Source of the DNA: Flavivirga abyssicola
GTDB lineage: Bacteria > Bacteroidota > Bacteroidia > Flavobacteriales > Flavobacteriaceae
DNA: 64,000 nt
Reading direction: 5' to 3'
Assembly: GCF_030540775.2 (NCBI RefSeq)
Contig: NZ_CP141266.1
Coordinates: 1,661,001-1,725,000 of the forward strand
Shown here: one piece after another, positions 19,342-28,400 of the stretch
Layout: each line of letters starts with the position of its first letter
Numbering within the stretch: position 1 is the first letter of the stretch
The notes under the pieces: model-generated
Seen by the model: the letters and a program-made list of their open reading frames with translations, nothing else
Told to the model about the DNA's origin: nothing
Database searches by the model: none
Made by a program: the position numbers and the translations under genes

Positions 19342-19404
19342 TGTCATATTGAGCGCAGTCGAAACATCTTATAGTTCAGATTCTTCACTTTGTTCAGAAT
19401 GACA
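19342..19404. repeat. REP-like imperfect inverted repeat
   Basis: Between the GT9 and DUF4254 genes, a 27-base left arm (19342-19368, starting TGTCATATTGAGCGCAGTCG) faces a right arm (19378-19404, reverse complement starting TGTCATTCTGAACAAAGTGA). The outer six bases match perfectly and about 60% match overall. This TGTCATnnTGAnC..AGTCGAA pattern belongs to a class of dispersed intergenic repeats familiar from flavobacterial genomes. No coding content is present. Confidence 0.65.
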
Positions 19405-19409
19405 CTAAA

Positions 19410-20015
19410 TTATTTCTGACCACGCAATACTGGGTTTAACTCATCGTCATTGTACATTTTCATTTGTTTGTAAACTTTCATGTACTTATCTCCTTTTTCA
19501 ATATCATTAAGTAAAGTATCAATAGCTGTCGATAAATCTACACGTTGCTCCAATAAAACATTTAATTTTTTCTGACAGGCATCTCTATGCGCATCAGAAG
19601 CATCTGTTCTTGTAGCCTCTTCGTTCATATGATAAACTTTTAATGCCAAAATAGATAATCTATCGACCCCCCAAGCAGGGCTTTCAGTATTAATAGTCGC
19701 ATCTGCTTTTACTGAAACATCTTTATATTTTTCAAGAAAATAACTATCAATATATTCAACCATATCTGTTCTATCCTGGTTTGAAGCATCAATTTGTCTC
19801 TTCAATGTTAAAGCAGCAACAGGATCTATTTGAGGATCTCTAATAATATCTTCGTAATGCCATTGTACAGTGTCAATCCAACATTTTCTATATAATAAAT
19901 GCTCTAATAAATCACTTTTATCGTATGCATTTTCAAAAGGCTGGTCTACGGTATTTATTATATGATACTTTTCAATAACATCTTGAAATATTTTGTTAGC
20001 TTTTTCTGTAAACAT
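19410..20015 (-). CDS. DUF4254 domain-containing protein
   Basis: A soluble 201-residue helical protein that I recognise as DUF4254. Conserved features include LLEHLLYRKCWIDTVQWHYED near residues 34-54 and SPAWGVDRLSILALKVYHM near 110-130. No signal peptide, membrane segment or known catalytic motif is visible. It precedes the GT9 glycosyltransferase gene, separated by a repeat element, and the frequent neighbourhood with LPS genes in Bacteroidota hints at an envelope role. Its biochemical function is not known. Confidence 0.75.
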   Translation of the reverse strand: MFTEKANKIFQDVIEKYHIINTVDQPFENAYDKSDLLEHLLYRKCWIDTVQWHYEDIIRDPQIDPVAALTLKRQIDASNQDRTDMVEYIDSYFLEKYKDVSVKADATINTESPAWGVDRLSILALKVYHMNEEATRTDASDAHRDACQKKLNVLLEQRVDLSTAIDTLLNDIEKGDKYMKVYKQMKMYNDDELNPVLRGQK

Positions 20016-20089
20016 GTTGTCTTAATTTTAAAGTGTAAATATACTTCATATTTAATTAACTTTACTACTCAAAAAATGATATAAACACT

Positions 20090-20749
20090 ATGAATATTCA
20101 CAATATATCTAAAGAAAATTCCATATTAAATACTTTCATTTCTGAAATTAGAAATACTCATATTCAAAAAGATAGTATGCGCTTTCGAAGAAATATTGAA
20201 CGCATAGGTGAAATTTTAGGCTATGAAATGAGTAAGTCTTTAATTTATAAAGCTTCAACTGTTGAAACGCCTTTAGGGAATTGCAATATTGATTTACTAA
20301 ATAATGATATTGTCTTATGCTCTATCTTAAGAGCTGGGGTTCCTCTACATAATGGGCTACTTAATTATTTCGATACTGCCGAGAATGCTTTTATATCTGC
20401 TTACAGGCACCATAAACACAATCCCGAAAGTTTTGAAATTATTGTAGAGTATTTAGCTTGCCCTAATTTAGAAGGCAAAACACTTATTCTTGCTGATCCC
20501 ATGCTTGCGACAGGACAATCCATGGCAGCTACTTTTGAGGCTTTAAAACCATTTGGAACACCCAAAGAAGTTCACTTAATTAGTGTTATAGGAGCTCAAG
20601 AAGGTGTTAACTTTGTTGAAAACAATTTTGATAATAAAACACATTTATGGATTGCGGCTATTGATGATAAACTAAATGATAAGGGTTATATTATTCCAGG
20701 GCTTGGAGATGCGGGCGACTTAGCTTTTGGAGAAAAACTACAACAATAG
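20090..20749 (+). CDS. upp: Uracil phosphoribosyltransferase
   Basis: Pyrimidine salvage enzyme converting uracil and PRPP to UMP in the cytoplasm; 219 residues, as expected. The PRPP-binding loop DPMLATGQS lies at residues 136-144, preceded by the hydrophobic strand KTLILA. LRAGVPLHNGLL (about 80-91) and the C-terminal YIIPGLGDAGDLAFG (uracil-binding region) are also family hallmarks. It is transcribed divergently from DUF4254, and its last 12 bases overlap the 3' end of the convergent DUF6427 gene. Confidence 0.95.
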   Translation: MNIHNISKENSILNTFISEIRNTHIQKDSMRFRRNIERIGEILGYEMSKSLIYKASTVETPLGNCNIDLLNNDIVLCSILRAGVPLHNGLLNYFDTAENAFISAYRHHKHNPESFEIIVEYLACPNLEGKTLILADPMLATGQSMAATFEALKPFGTPKEVHLISVIGAQEGVNFVENNFDNKTHLWIAAIDDKLNDKGYIIPGLGDAGDLAFGEKLQQ

Positions 20750-21661
20750 TGTTATAAACGGAACGATAATAAGTAGGGATAGAAATACTTCTTTGAACCA
20801 TTTTTCTTGAATAATCTCAATATAATTTGTAATAATTATGGCTAGTGGTGCAAACATAAATAAAAACTCGCTTCCGTTTTTTTCGGGGGCCTGAATCACT
20901 ATTAGAAATGTAATTACAACCGCAATCATAATAATTTTAAAAGAGGCTCTAAAGGCTTTTTTCTGCTTTTTAATATTCTGTAAATAAAATATGGATGACC
21001 AAATTCCGAAAGACAATAACAAAGTAATAGCAACTAAAAACCTTATTGAATTATAGTTACTAAAATCATAACTGATTTTTGGCGAAATATTAAATATTTC
21101 GAAAAAACTATCATACACAATTATTGAGGTACTAATAGAAATTACAAAAACAGTAACGACTCCTATAAAGGGCATAATCCAATGTCTCAATGTATTATCT
21201 GTATATAAAATCAGAGTGACGAGTATTAAAGCAAAAAATAAAATAGTCCAAAAATAAAATAGCGATGCAATAGCTATCCAAAAAGCAGCATCAAACAGTT
21301 TCTTTTTTACATTTTTTGGGGATCGCAAACTCATTGTACGTCTTAAACCCAGTAAAACAAAAAAGTTAGAAAGAATTATTTCTGTACTGATGGTTGTTTG
21401 GACAATTAACAACAAAAACAAACTAAATAGTAAAATTTCATAGTTGTTCTTTTTTGTTAAATTATTTTTACTAACTATAAAATCTAAAAGCAAAACAGAG
21501 ATATAACAAACTAAAAGTAAAATAATTTGCTTCAATATAAACACTAACGTTATTGGTTCGTTTATTAATTTTACTCTAGCTATTATAAAAGCTAAAAGCA
21601 TAATAAAAAAAACAATGATGAAATTTATTGATTTAGATTTACTAAAAATGCTTGTTATCAT
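20738..21661 (-). CDS. DUF6427 multi-pass membrane protein
   Basis: A 307-residue, very hydrophobic inner membrane protein with about eight to nine transmembrane helices, recognised as the flavobacterial DUF6427 family. It begins MITSIFSKSKSINFIIVFFI. A basic loop (RRTMSLRSPKNVKKKLFDAA, about 108-127) lies between helices. No catalytic residues are recognisable. It is divergent from the small DUF6341 gene and convergent with upp, with which it shares 12 bases; this arrangement is conserved in flavobacteria as far as I know. Function unknown. Confidence 0.65.
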   Translation of the reverse strand: MITSIFSKSKSINFIIVFFIMLLAFIIARVKLINEPITLVFILKQIILLLVCYISVLLLDFIVSKNNLTKKNNYEILLFSLFLLLIVQTTISTEIILSNFFVLLGLRRTMSLRSPKNVKKKLFDAAFWIAIASLFYFWTILFFALILVTLILYTDNTLRHWIMPFIGVVTVFVISISTSIIVYDSFFEIFNISPKISYDFSNYNSIRFLVAITLLLSFGIWSSIFYLQNIKKQKKAFRASFKIIMIAVVITFLIVIQAPEKNGSEFLFMFAPLAIIITNYIEIIQEKWFKEVFLSLLIIVPFITLLL

Positions 21662-21681
21662 TAACTCTTTTTGTATTTTTG
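21652..21681 (+). promoter_or_regulatory. Full Bacteroidota promoter (TTG-N19-TATTTTTG)
   Basis: TTG at 21652-21654 and TATTTTTG at 21674-21681 are separated by 19 bases, matching the flavobacterial sigma factor consensus TTG-N17-23-TAnnTTTG. Transcription would start near 21688, giving a leader of about 43 bases for the DUF6341 gene. The -33 element lies just inside the start of the divergent DUF6427 gene, so the two starts are tightly coupled. Confidence 0.6.
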
Positions 21682-21730
21682 CTACGTAAATATACTAACT
21701 AAAATTAGTTAAAAACAATAAATACAACCC

Positions 21731-21958
21731 ATGAAAGATTTCTTTTACGCTATACAAGATTTATTTGTTAATGTTCTTTTTGCTCCATATGATGCTTTAA
21801 GAGCTCTTGAACTAGAAAACTGGTTTGCTGCAAATACCGTTTCTTGGATTTTCCTTATTATAGGTTTTGTTGCTATGGTTTATTGGATGAAGCAACTTAA
21901 AATATTTAACGATAATAACGAAGAAGATAAAAGTGTTTCTTCACACTCGTTTTTGTAA
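21731..21958 (+). CDS. DUF6341 small membrane protein
   Basis: A 75-residue protein with one clear transmembrane helix (about residues 36-56, TVSWIFLIIGFVAMVYWMK) after an amphipathic N-terminus (FYAIQDLFVNVLFAPYDALR). I recognise it as the flavobacterial DUF6341 family. The C-terminal tail is acidic and serine-rich. A consensus promoter lies upstream, and the gene ends 19 bases before the convergent purD stop. Its adjacency to DUF6427 suggests the two membrane proteins may work together, but their role is unknown. Confidence 0.7.
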   Translation: MKDFFYAIQDLFVNVLFAPYDALRALELENWFAANTVSWIFLIIGFVAMVYWMKQLKIFNDNNEEDKSVSSHSFL

Positions 21959-21977
21959 AACGACCTTCATTATAAAT

Positions 21978-23252
21978 TTAGTTTAGGTCGAATCCTATAT
22001 CCTTACGATAATTCATCTTATCAAAATGTAGTTTTTCTATGTTTTGGTAAGATTTTTTTATGGCTTCTTGGTATGTATTTCCGTATGATGTAATAGCCAT
22101 AACACGGCCACCTGAGGTAACTACTTTACCACTATGTAATGTAGCTCCTGCATGAAATGGTATAGAATCCTGAATATTTTCTATTCCTGTAATTTCTTTT
22201 CCTTTTTCATATCCTTCTGGATAACCTCCAGAGACTAACATAATTGTTGTTGCGGCCCGTTCGTCTATTTCAATATTAATTTTATCTAATGTCCCATTAG
22301 ACATAGCTTCAAGTATATCAACAAAGTCATTTTTTAATCTAGGTAACACAACTTCTGTTTCCGGATCACCCATACGTACATTGTATTCTATTACTTTTGG
22401 GTCGTCTCCAACTTTAATTAGTCCAATAAACACAAATCCCACATAAGGTAAATTGTCCTTTTTAAAACCATTAATAGTGGGTTTTACAATACGTTCTTCA
22501 ATTTTATTAAGGAATTCATCTGTTGCAAAAGGCACAGGGGAAACAGCTCCCATACCACCTGTATTTAAACCTGTATCTCCTTCTCCAATTCGTTTATAAT
22601 CTTTTGCTGTTGGTAAAATTTTATAGTTTGTACCATCAGTCAACACAAAACAGCTCAATTCTATACCATCTAAAAATTCTTCAATAACGACCTTGATACT
22701 TGCTTCACCAAATTTAGCATCAACCAACATACTTTTTAATTCAGCTTTAGCTTCTTCTAAATCATTTAAAATAACAACACCTTTACCAGCTGCTAATCCA
22801 TCTGCTTTTAAAACATATGGAGCTTTTAAGGTTTCCAAAAATGCATAACCTTTTTCTACGGTTTCTTTTGTAAAACTTTCGTATGCCGCCGTTGGAATAT
22901 TATGTCGGTATAAAAACTCCTTAGCAAACTCTTTACTTCCTTCTAATTCTGCTGCTACTTTTTGAGGACCAATAACGGATACATGTTTAATAGCCTTATC
23001 ATTTAAAAAATAATCATGAACACCATTAACCAAAGGGTCTTCAGGACCAACAACAACCATATCAATTCCTTCGTTTAAAACAAGTTCTTTAATGGCATCA
23101 AAGTCATTAACCCCAATGTTAACATTGGTTGCTATTTGAGCAGTTCCGGAATTTCCTGGAGCAACAAATAGTTGTTTGCATTTAGCACTTTGGGCAATTT
23201 TCCAAGCAAATGTATGTTCTCTTCCGCCAGAACCAAGAATTAAGATATTCAT
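21978..23252 (-). CDS. purD: Phosphoribosylamine-glycine ligase (GAR synthetase)
   Basis: Second enzyme of de novo purine synthesis, joining glycine to phosphoribosylamine with ATP; 424 residues, a typical length. The N-domain starts MNILILGSGGREHTFAWKIA. The ATP-grasp region includes APYVLKADGLAAGKGVVI, NTGGMGAVSPVP, and the metal-binding signature YNVRMGDPETEVVLPRL. The C-terminal domain follows. The start ATG at 23252 matches family N-termini. A -7-like element TATTTTTG lies about 87 bases upstream. Confidence 0.95.
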   Translation of the reverse strand: MNILILGSGGREHTFAWKIAQSAKCKQLFVAPGNSGTAQIATNVNIGVNDFDAIKELVLNEGIDMVVVGPEDPLVNGVHDYFLNDKAIKHVSVIGPQKVAAELEGSKEFAKEFLYRHNIPTAAYESFTKETVEKGYAFLETLKAPYVLKADGLAAGKGVVILNDLEEAKAELKSMLVDAKFGEASIKVVIEEFLDGIELSCFVLTDGTNYKILPTAKDYKRIGEGDTGLNTGGMGAVSPVPFATDEFLNKIEERIVKPTINGFKKDNLPYVGFVFIGLIKVGDDPKVIEYNVRMGDPETEVVLPRLKNDFVDILEAMSNGTLDKINIEIDERAATTIMLVSGGYPEGYEKGKEITGIENIQDSIPFHAGATLHSGKVVTSGGRVMAITSYGNTYQEAIKKSYQNIEKLHFDKMNYRKDIGFDLN

Positions 23253-23338
23253 TGTATTTTATTTATTAGATTCCCATTTGCATGAGAATGACCATTTATT
23301 GTTTTTAATGCTTTGTAATAAAAGTGTTTTCTCGAATG

Positions 23339-23346
23339 CAAAAATA
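23339..23346 (-). promoter_or_regulatory. Possible -7 element for purD (TATTTTTG)
   Basis: On the minus strand, TATTTTTG fits TAnnTTTG and lies about 87 bases upstream of the purD start. No TTG was found at the expected -33 spacing, so this is a weak call. Confidence 0.3.
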
Positions 23347-23413
23347 AAACTAATGACACGAATACACGAATATTTTTTATTTACTTTACAAAACAATTTT
23401 ATCTTCATTTATT

Positions 23414-24724
23414 TTGGATTTATTCGATCTTTCTTTAAAACTTAAAGGCTTTCCTATACGAAAAGCTAAACTCGCTTTGGAAGAGATTCAAAAGAAAAGT
23501 GATACTGAGTTTAACAATTATGTTGAAACCAAAAAGCAAGATATTGTTGCTTATCATTTGAAACATAATTCATTTTATAAATCGTTTGCAAAAAACACCA
23601 ATATATTAGATTGGAACACGGTTCCAATTATGACAAAACAAGATTTACAACAACCATTAGAGACGCTTTTATCTGATGGGTTTTCAAAAAAAAGCATTTA
23701 TATAGATAAGACTTCTGGTGCGTCTGGTCAGCCATTTATTTTCTCTAAAGATAAATTTACGCATGCATTAACTTGGAGTGTTATAATGGACCGATTTTCT
23801 TGGTTTAATCTTAACTTTAGCAGTACAAAACAAGCACGATTTTATGGAATTCCTTTAGATAAAAAAGGGTATTACACTGAAAAGCTAAAAGACCTTATCA
23901 GTAACAGGTATCGGTTTAATGTATTCGATTTAAGTGATGAAGCTCTCGAAAATTGGTTGAGAGACTTTAAAAAGAAGCCCTTCTATTATTTGAATGGTTA
24001 CACAAGTCCTATTGTTCAATTTGCAAAATATCTTCACCGTAAAAACACCATACTAAAAACTGTTTGCCCTACTTTAAAAGCATGTGTTGTTACGTCTGAA
24101 ATGCTTTTCGAAGATGATAAAAAACTCATGGAAAAACAATTTGGAGTCCCTATAATCAATGAATATGGAGCTTCAGAATTAGACTTAATTGCCTTTGAAA
24201 ACATAAAAGGAGAATGGATTGCTAACAGTGAAACGCTATTTATAGAAATCTTAGATGAGAATAACCATGTTTTACCTTACGGTGAAGAAGGGCGTTTAGT
24301 CATTACATCTTTATATAATAAAGCACAGCCTTTTATAAGATATGATATTGGAGATATAGGCGTTCTTTCAAAAAAAAGTACCCTAAAAAACCCTATTTTA
24401 GAAAAACTAACTGGTAGAACAAATGACATCGCTATATTACCTAGCGGTAAAAAAGCATCAGGGTTAACGTTTTACTACATTACCAAAAGTATTATTGAAG
24501 AAGATGGTAGCGTTAAAGAGTTTATTATTGAACAATTAAAGCTCGATACTTTTAAAATTTACTATGTTAGCGACAGTGATATGTCTTCAAACAAAATAGA
24601 AACGGTGAGAAATGAAATGAAAAATTATCTAGAAAGTGGACTTACCATCCTATTTGAAAGACAAACAACTTTAAAACGCTCGAAAAGTGGTAAATTGAAA
24701 CAATTTTCATCATTAATACAATAA
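23414..24724 (+). CDS. Phenylacetate-CoA ligase-like adenylation protein (CapK family)
   Basis: A 436-residue member of the ANL adenylate-forming superfamily, PaaK/CapK branch, seen repeatedly in capsule and LPS loci. The start is TTG at 23414, chosen because the N-terminal FDLSLKLKGFPIRKAK block looks native and no nearby ATG is in frame. Visible motifs: the P-loop-like KTSGASGQPFIFS (about 97-109), INEYGASELDL, and IRYDIGDIGVL followed by LTGRTNDIAILPSG (about 315-345). It heads a three-gene plus-strand set with wecB and a GT4. In such loci the substrate is unknown; a role in modifying a sugar or carrier is inference, not a phenylacetate pathway. Confidence 0.75.
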   Translation: MDLFDLSLKLKGFPIRKAKLALEEIQKKSDTEFNNYVETKKQDIVAYHLKHNSFYKSFAKNTNILDWNTVPIMTKQDLQQPLETLLSDGFSKKSIYIDKTSGASGQPFIFSKDKFTHALTWSVIMDRFSWFNLNFSSTKQARFYGIPLDKKGYYTEKLKDLISNRYRFNVFDLSDEALENWLRDFKKKPFYYLNGYTSPIVQFAKYLHRKNTILKTVCPTLKACVVTSEMLFEDDKKLMEKQFGVPIINEYGASELDLIAFENIKGEWIANSETLFIEILDENNHVLPYGEEGRLVITSLYNKAQPFIRYDIGDIGVLSKKSTLKNPILEKLTGRTNDIAILPSGKKASGLTFYYITKSIIEEDGSVKEFIIEQLKLDTFKIYYVSDSDMSSNKIETVRNEMKNYLESGLTILFERQTTLKRSKSGKLKQFSSLIQ

Positions 24725-24729
24725 CCCTA

Positions 24730-25824
24730 ATGAATATTACTATAGTTGCTGGCGCACGGCCAAACTTTATGAAAATTGCCCCCATTATTGAAGCTATAAA
24801 GAATAAAAAAAAGGACGGGGTTCATATTAATTATAGACTTGTTCACACTGGACAACATTACGACAAAAATTTAAGTGATGCATTTTTTGAAGAACTAAAT
24901 ATCCCGTTTCCTGATAACAATCTTGAAGTTAAAAGTGGGACACAAGCAGAACAAACTGCTGCTATTATGATTGGTTTTGAAAAAGAATTAGAACAAAATC
25001 CGTGTGATTTGGTTATGGTTGTTGGTGATGTTACCTCAACTATGGCTTGTACTATTGTTGCTAAAAAGGCTAATATAAAAGTGGCACATGTTGAAGCAGG
25101 AATTCGTTCTGGCGATATGAAAATGCCTGAAGAAATTAACCGAATTGTGACCGATAGTTTAACCGATTATTTTTTTACAACATCAATCTACGCAAACGAA
25201 AATTTAATGAAACTCGGTATTCCAAAATCGAACATCTTTTTTGTTGGTAACGTCATGATTGATACGCTTAGAAAGAATGAAACTCGCCTAAAAAAGCCTG
25301 CGCTATGGAATGATTTAAATTTATCGGATAAAGAGTATCTGGTTATGACGCTTCATAGACCTAGTAATGTTGATGAAGAAGAACTTTTGAAAAAACTCGT
25401 CACTCAAATTGTAACATTAGCCAAGAGCTACCCTATAATTTTCCCAGTACACCCCAGAACTAAAAAACTTCTAAGTGGTTTGGATTTAAATTTTAATAAC
25501 CTCCACTATGTAAACCCATTAGGTTACTTAGAATTTAATTATTTAGTAAAAAATGCTTTTGCTGTATTGACGGATTCCGGAGGTATAACCGAAGAAACTA
25601 CTGTTATGAATGTGCCTTGTATTACGCTTAGGGATTCTACAGAACGCCCAGAAACTTGTGATATAGGAACCAATATTTTAGTCGGTAATGATCCTGAAAA
25701 AATTGAAAATGTTTTCAAAATATTACTTTCCAAATCTTGGAAACAAGGAAGCATACCTGATCTATGGGATGGATTTGCAGCAAAAAGAATTGTTAATCAT
25801 TTAGTAGATATTTATAAGTTATAA
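24730..25824 (+). CDS. wecB: UDP-N-acetylglucosamine 2-epimerase (non-hydrolysing)
   Basis: Converts UDP-GlcNAc to UDP-ManNAc in the cytoplasm; 364 residues, usual length. The family hallmarks are all visible: GARPNFMKIAPI near the start, HTGQHYD, VVGDVTSTMACTIVAKK, VAHVEAGIRSGD (about 119-131), MPEEINRIVTD, TLHRPSNVDE, FPVHPRTKK and LTDSGGITEE (about 278-287). It starts 5 bases after the CapK-like gene and its stop overlaps the ATG of the next glycosyltransferase. It supplies ManNAc or a derivative to the glycan built here. Confidence 0.9.
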   Translation: MNITIVAGARPNFMKIAPIIEAIKNKKKDGVHINYRLVHTGQHYDKNLSDAFFEELNIPFPDNNLEVKSGTQAEQTAAIMIGFEKELEQNPCDLVMVVGDVTSTMACTIVAKKANIKVAHVEAGIRSGDMKMPEEINRIVTDSLTDYFFTTSIYANENLMKLGIPKSNIFFVGNVMIDTLRKNETRLKKPALWNDLNLSDKEYLVMTLHRPSNVDEEELLKKLVTQIVTLAKSYPIIFPVHPRTKKLLSGLDLNFNNLHYVNPLGYLEFNYLVKNAFAVLTDSGGITEETTVMNVPCITLRDSTERPETCDIGTNILVGNDPEKIENVFKILLSKSWKQGSIPDLWDGFAAKRIVNHLVDIYKL

Positions 25825-26987
25825 TGATTAGTGTCCTCATCATAACCAATTATTTTCCTCCTGAAACCGGAGCTGCTTCAAACCGTATCTTTCATTTAGC
25901 TGAAGGCCTACAAAAGCATAATTATAAAGTATCTGTTTTAACCCCTTTACCAAATTATCCAACAGGTCAAATTTTTGAAAACTATAAAGGAAAGTTTAAA
26001 AGCTCTTCCATAGAAAACAATATTACTATTCATCGTTTATGGATTTATGCTAGTAATTCTAAAAATAAGCTCTTACGTTTAATAGCAATGCTTTCCTATA
26101 GCTTTAGTTTATTCTGGTTTTTTGCATGGAATAAAATCCCGAAAACGGTTATTATACAATCCCCACCATTATTAGTTGCTTTTACATCTGTATTCTTTTT
26201 ACGATCTAAAAAACGAAAAATCATTTTAAATGTGAGTGACTTATGGCCTATTGCTGGGTTAGAGTTAGGAGCTTTTAAAAAGAATTTCAGCTATAAATTA
26301 CTCGAAAAAATTGAACGCTTTAATTATAAACACGCTGATTTAGTTTTAGGACAGAGTAATGAAATTATAAATCACGTAAAATCTTTGTTTCCAGAAAAGG
26401 ATACTTTTTTATATCGTAATTATCCAGATTTTATCGTACCTGAAATTCCTGAAAGAGCAGGTTCAAAAGGAAAATTAAAAATGGTATATGCTGGTTTGTT
26501 AGGCATAGCACAAGGAATTTATAAGTTGTGTCAAGAATTAGATTATACACATGTTCAATTTCATATTTATGGTGCAGGTGCTGAACGAGAAAAAATTCAA
26601 ACTCTTATTTCCAACAATTCAGAATTAGATATTATATATCATAATGAAATCTCAAGGGACAAGTTACATGAGGCTCTTTTAAGCTATGATTTAACCATTA
26701 TCCCGTTACTAAATAGAATTTATGGGTCTGTGCCTTCAAAAATATTTGAATACGCCAGATTAGGTTTACCTATGATTTATTTTGGTGGTGGCGAGGGAGA
26801 ATCCATAATAAAAGACTATCGGTTAGGTTGGGTTGCTGAAGCGGGTAATTACAATGATTTGAATACTGTTATTTCCAGAGTTAATCCCTCTGATCTGAAA
26901 TTAAATAATAGAAATAGAATAATAAAAATTGCTATTGAAAATTTCGATTTTGACAAGCAATTAGATGCGTTAATTGAAAAAGTTTAA
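25824..26987 (+). CDS. Glycosyltransferase family 4 (WbuB-like)
   Basis: A 387-residue GT-B fold glycosyltransferase. It begins ISVLIITNYFPPETGAASNR, the N-terminal signature of WbuB-like GT4 enzymes that transfer N-acetyl-hexosamines. The C-terminal half has KMVYAGLLGIAQG, VPSKIFEYARLGLPMIYFG and the acidic GEGESI. A hydrophobic stretch (about 90-125) suggests membrane association. Its ATG overlaps the wecB stop by one base, implying translational coupling and a plausible ManNAc-type donor. It converges on a sugar transferase gene with a four-base overlap. Confidence 0.85.
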   Translation: MISVLIITNYFPPETGAASNRIFHLAEGLQKHNYKVSVLTPLPNYPTGQIFENYKGKFKSSSIENNITIHRLWIYASNSKNKLLRLIAMLSYSFSLFWFFAWNKIPKTVIIQSPPLLVAFTSVFFLRSKKRKIILNVSDLWPIAGLELGAFKKNFSYKLLEKIERFNYKHADLVLGQSNEIINHVKSLFPEKDTFLYRNYPDFIVPEIPERAGSKGKLKMVYAGLLGIAQGIYKLCQELDYTHVQFHIYGAGAEREKIQTLISNNSELDIIYHNEISRDKLHEALLSYDLTIIPLLNRIYGSVPSKIFEYARLGLPMIYFGGGEGESIIKDYRLGWVAEAGNYNDLNTVISRVNPSDLKLNNRNRIIKIAIENFDFDKQLDALIEKV

Positions 26988-28393
26988 TATGCTTTTTCTT
27001 GACCTTTTATCATATTTAGTACAGTTTGCAAAATTATTTTTATGTCTAAAAACAATGACCAATTTTCTATATAAAAATTATCATATTTAACACGGTTAAC
27101 AATATCTTTATCAGATTTCACCTCTCCTCTATATCCTTTAATTTGAGCTAAACCCGTTACTCCTGGTTTGACATGGTGTCTGAAAATAAAGTTATACTTA
27201 TCTATCTTTTTTGAATAATCATCTGTATATGTTAACATATGAGGTCGAGGACCAACAACACTCATGTCCCCTTTTAAAACATTTATAAATTGAGGTATTT
27301 CGTCTAAGTTCGTTCTGCGTAAAAATTTTCCAATTTTCGTTATACGAACATCATTTTGTTTTACATAGGTACCTTTCTCTTCCTTTGTAGTGGTTAATGA
27401 CCTAAACTTATAACAATTAAATTCTTTATAGTTAATACCATTTCTTTTATGTCTATAAAACAAAGGTCCTTTAGATTCAAGCTTAATAAGGATAAATAAA
27501 ATTATTGAAAGCCAAAAATGAATAGAGATAATAATAAACAAAGAAAACACAACATCAAAGCACCGTTTCAAGAGTTTATTAAATTCATTATTCAAAGCAA
27601 CTTCCTGAATAGATAAAACAGGAAGATAACTATAGTAATCTGTTTGAAGTCGTTTAGTAAAAAGCTTGAGGGTATCAGGAATAAACTTAATATTACAATG
27701 ATTTATATTAGCATACTTTACATAATCATTAACTTCTTTTTCGGTTAACTCATCGATAGCACAATAAATTTCATCGATATTATCATTTTTTTGCAAAAAG
27801 CTAAAACTATCATTAATTGTTCCTGTTGTATTATCATTCTTTGAGTTATTAAAAATAGCTTTTATATTATACCCTAATTCTTTTTCCTTTTTAAATATAT
27901 TTTTAAGCTCATTGATATTCTCTCCACTACCAATAATAATAACGTTTCTTAAATTTCCTTTTAAATATGTACGAACCTTTTTTAAGGTATAAAAACTTAA
28001 TATTTTAACGACTCCAATAGCTAAAAATGAGTAAAGTAAGTATTTAATAACAACTATAGCTTCTACATTTATACTTCTAAATATACCAACATAAGCAAAT
28101 GTAATTATTGTATATGCTAAAAATTGTTTTATTAAAAGAGAAATTATACTTTGCGCTGAAGTATATCTATATACTTTATAAAACTTTAATAAGAATGTTG
28201 TTGAAAGCCAACAAACAATAGAATAAATAACATAAAGCAAATGTTTATCATTGAGCCATCTTATTGAGAAAAAAAATAACTTTTCATCATTAAAATTCAA
28301 TAAATAATACGCAAAGATATTAATGATAAAAATATCACAGACTATTAAAAAAGGTCTTAACAGCCATGAATATCTACCTCGCGTATATGCCAT
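26984..28393 (-). CDS. Polyprenyl-phosphate sugar-1-phosphate transferase (initiating enzyme, copy 1)
   Basis: A 469-residue membrane enzyme of the WbaP/WcaJ class that starts a repeat unit by moving a sugar phosphate to undecaprenyl phosphate. The N-terminal half has four to five transmembrane helices and a Rossmann-like CoA-binding-type domain (VIIIGSGENINELKNI). A further helix (about 275-300) leads to the catalytic domain with YKFRSL, RRTNLDEIPQFINVLKGD, VVGPRPH and KPGVTGLAQIKGYRGE. It is clearly paralogous to the enzyme at 30731-32071, and UDP-xylose and UDP-glucuronate genes lie between the two. The sugar transferred is not known. Confidence 0.9.
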   Translation of the reverse strand: MAYTRGRYSWLLRPFLIVCDIFIINIFAYYLLNFNDEKLFFFSIRWLNDKHLLYVIYSIVCWLSTTFLLKFYKVYRYTSAQSIISLLIKQFLAYTIITFAYVGIFRSINVEAIVVIKYLLYSFLAIGVVKILSFYTLKKVRTYLKGNLRNVIIIGSGENINELKNIFKKEKELGYNIKAIFNNSKNDNTTGTINDSFSFLQKNDNIDEIYCAIDELTEKEVNDYVKYANINHCNIKFIPDTLKLFTKRLQTDYYSYLPVLSIQEVALNNEFNKLLKRCFDVVFSLFIIISIHFWLSIILFILIKLESKGPLFYRHKRNGINYKEFNCYKFRSLTTTKEEKGTYVKQNDVRITKIGKFLRRTNLDEIPQFINVLKGDMSVVGPRPHMLTYTDDYSKKIDKYNFIFRHHVKPGVTGLAQIKGYRGEVKSDKDIVNRVKYDNFYIENWSLFLDIKIILQTVLNMIKGQEKAY

Positions 28394-28400
28394 TAATCAA

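Noticed and set aside
21961-21990. CGACCT...AGGTCG inverted repeat at the DUF6341/purD junction
   Set aside because: Arms are only six bases with an 18-base loop and include the purD stop codon; too weak to call a terminator.
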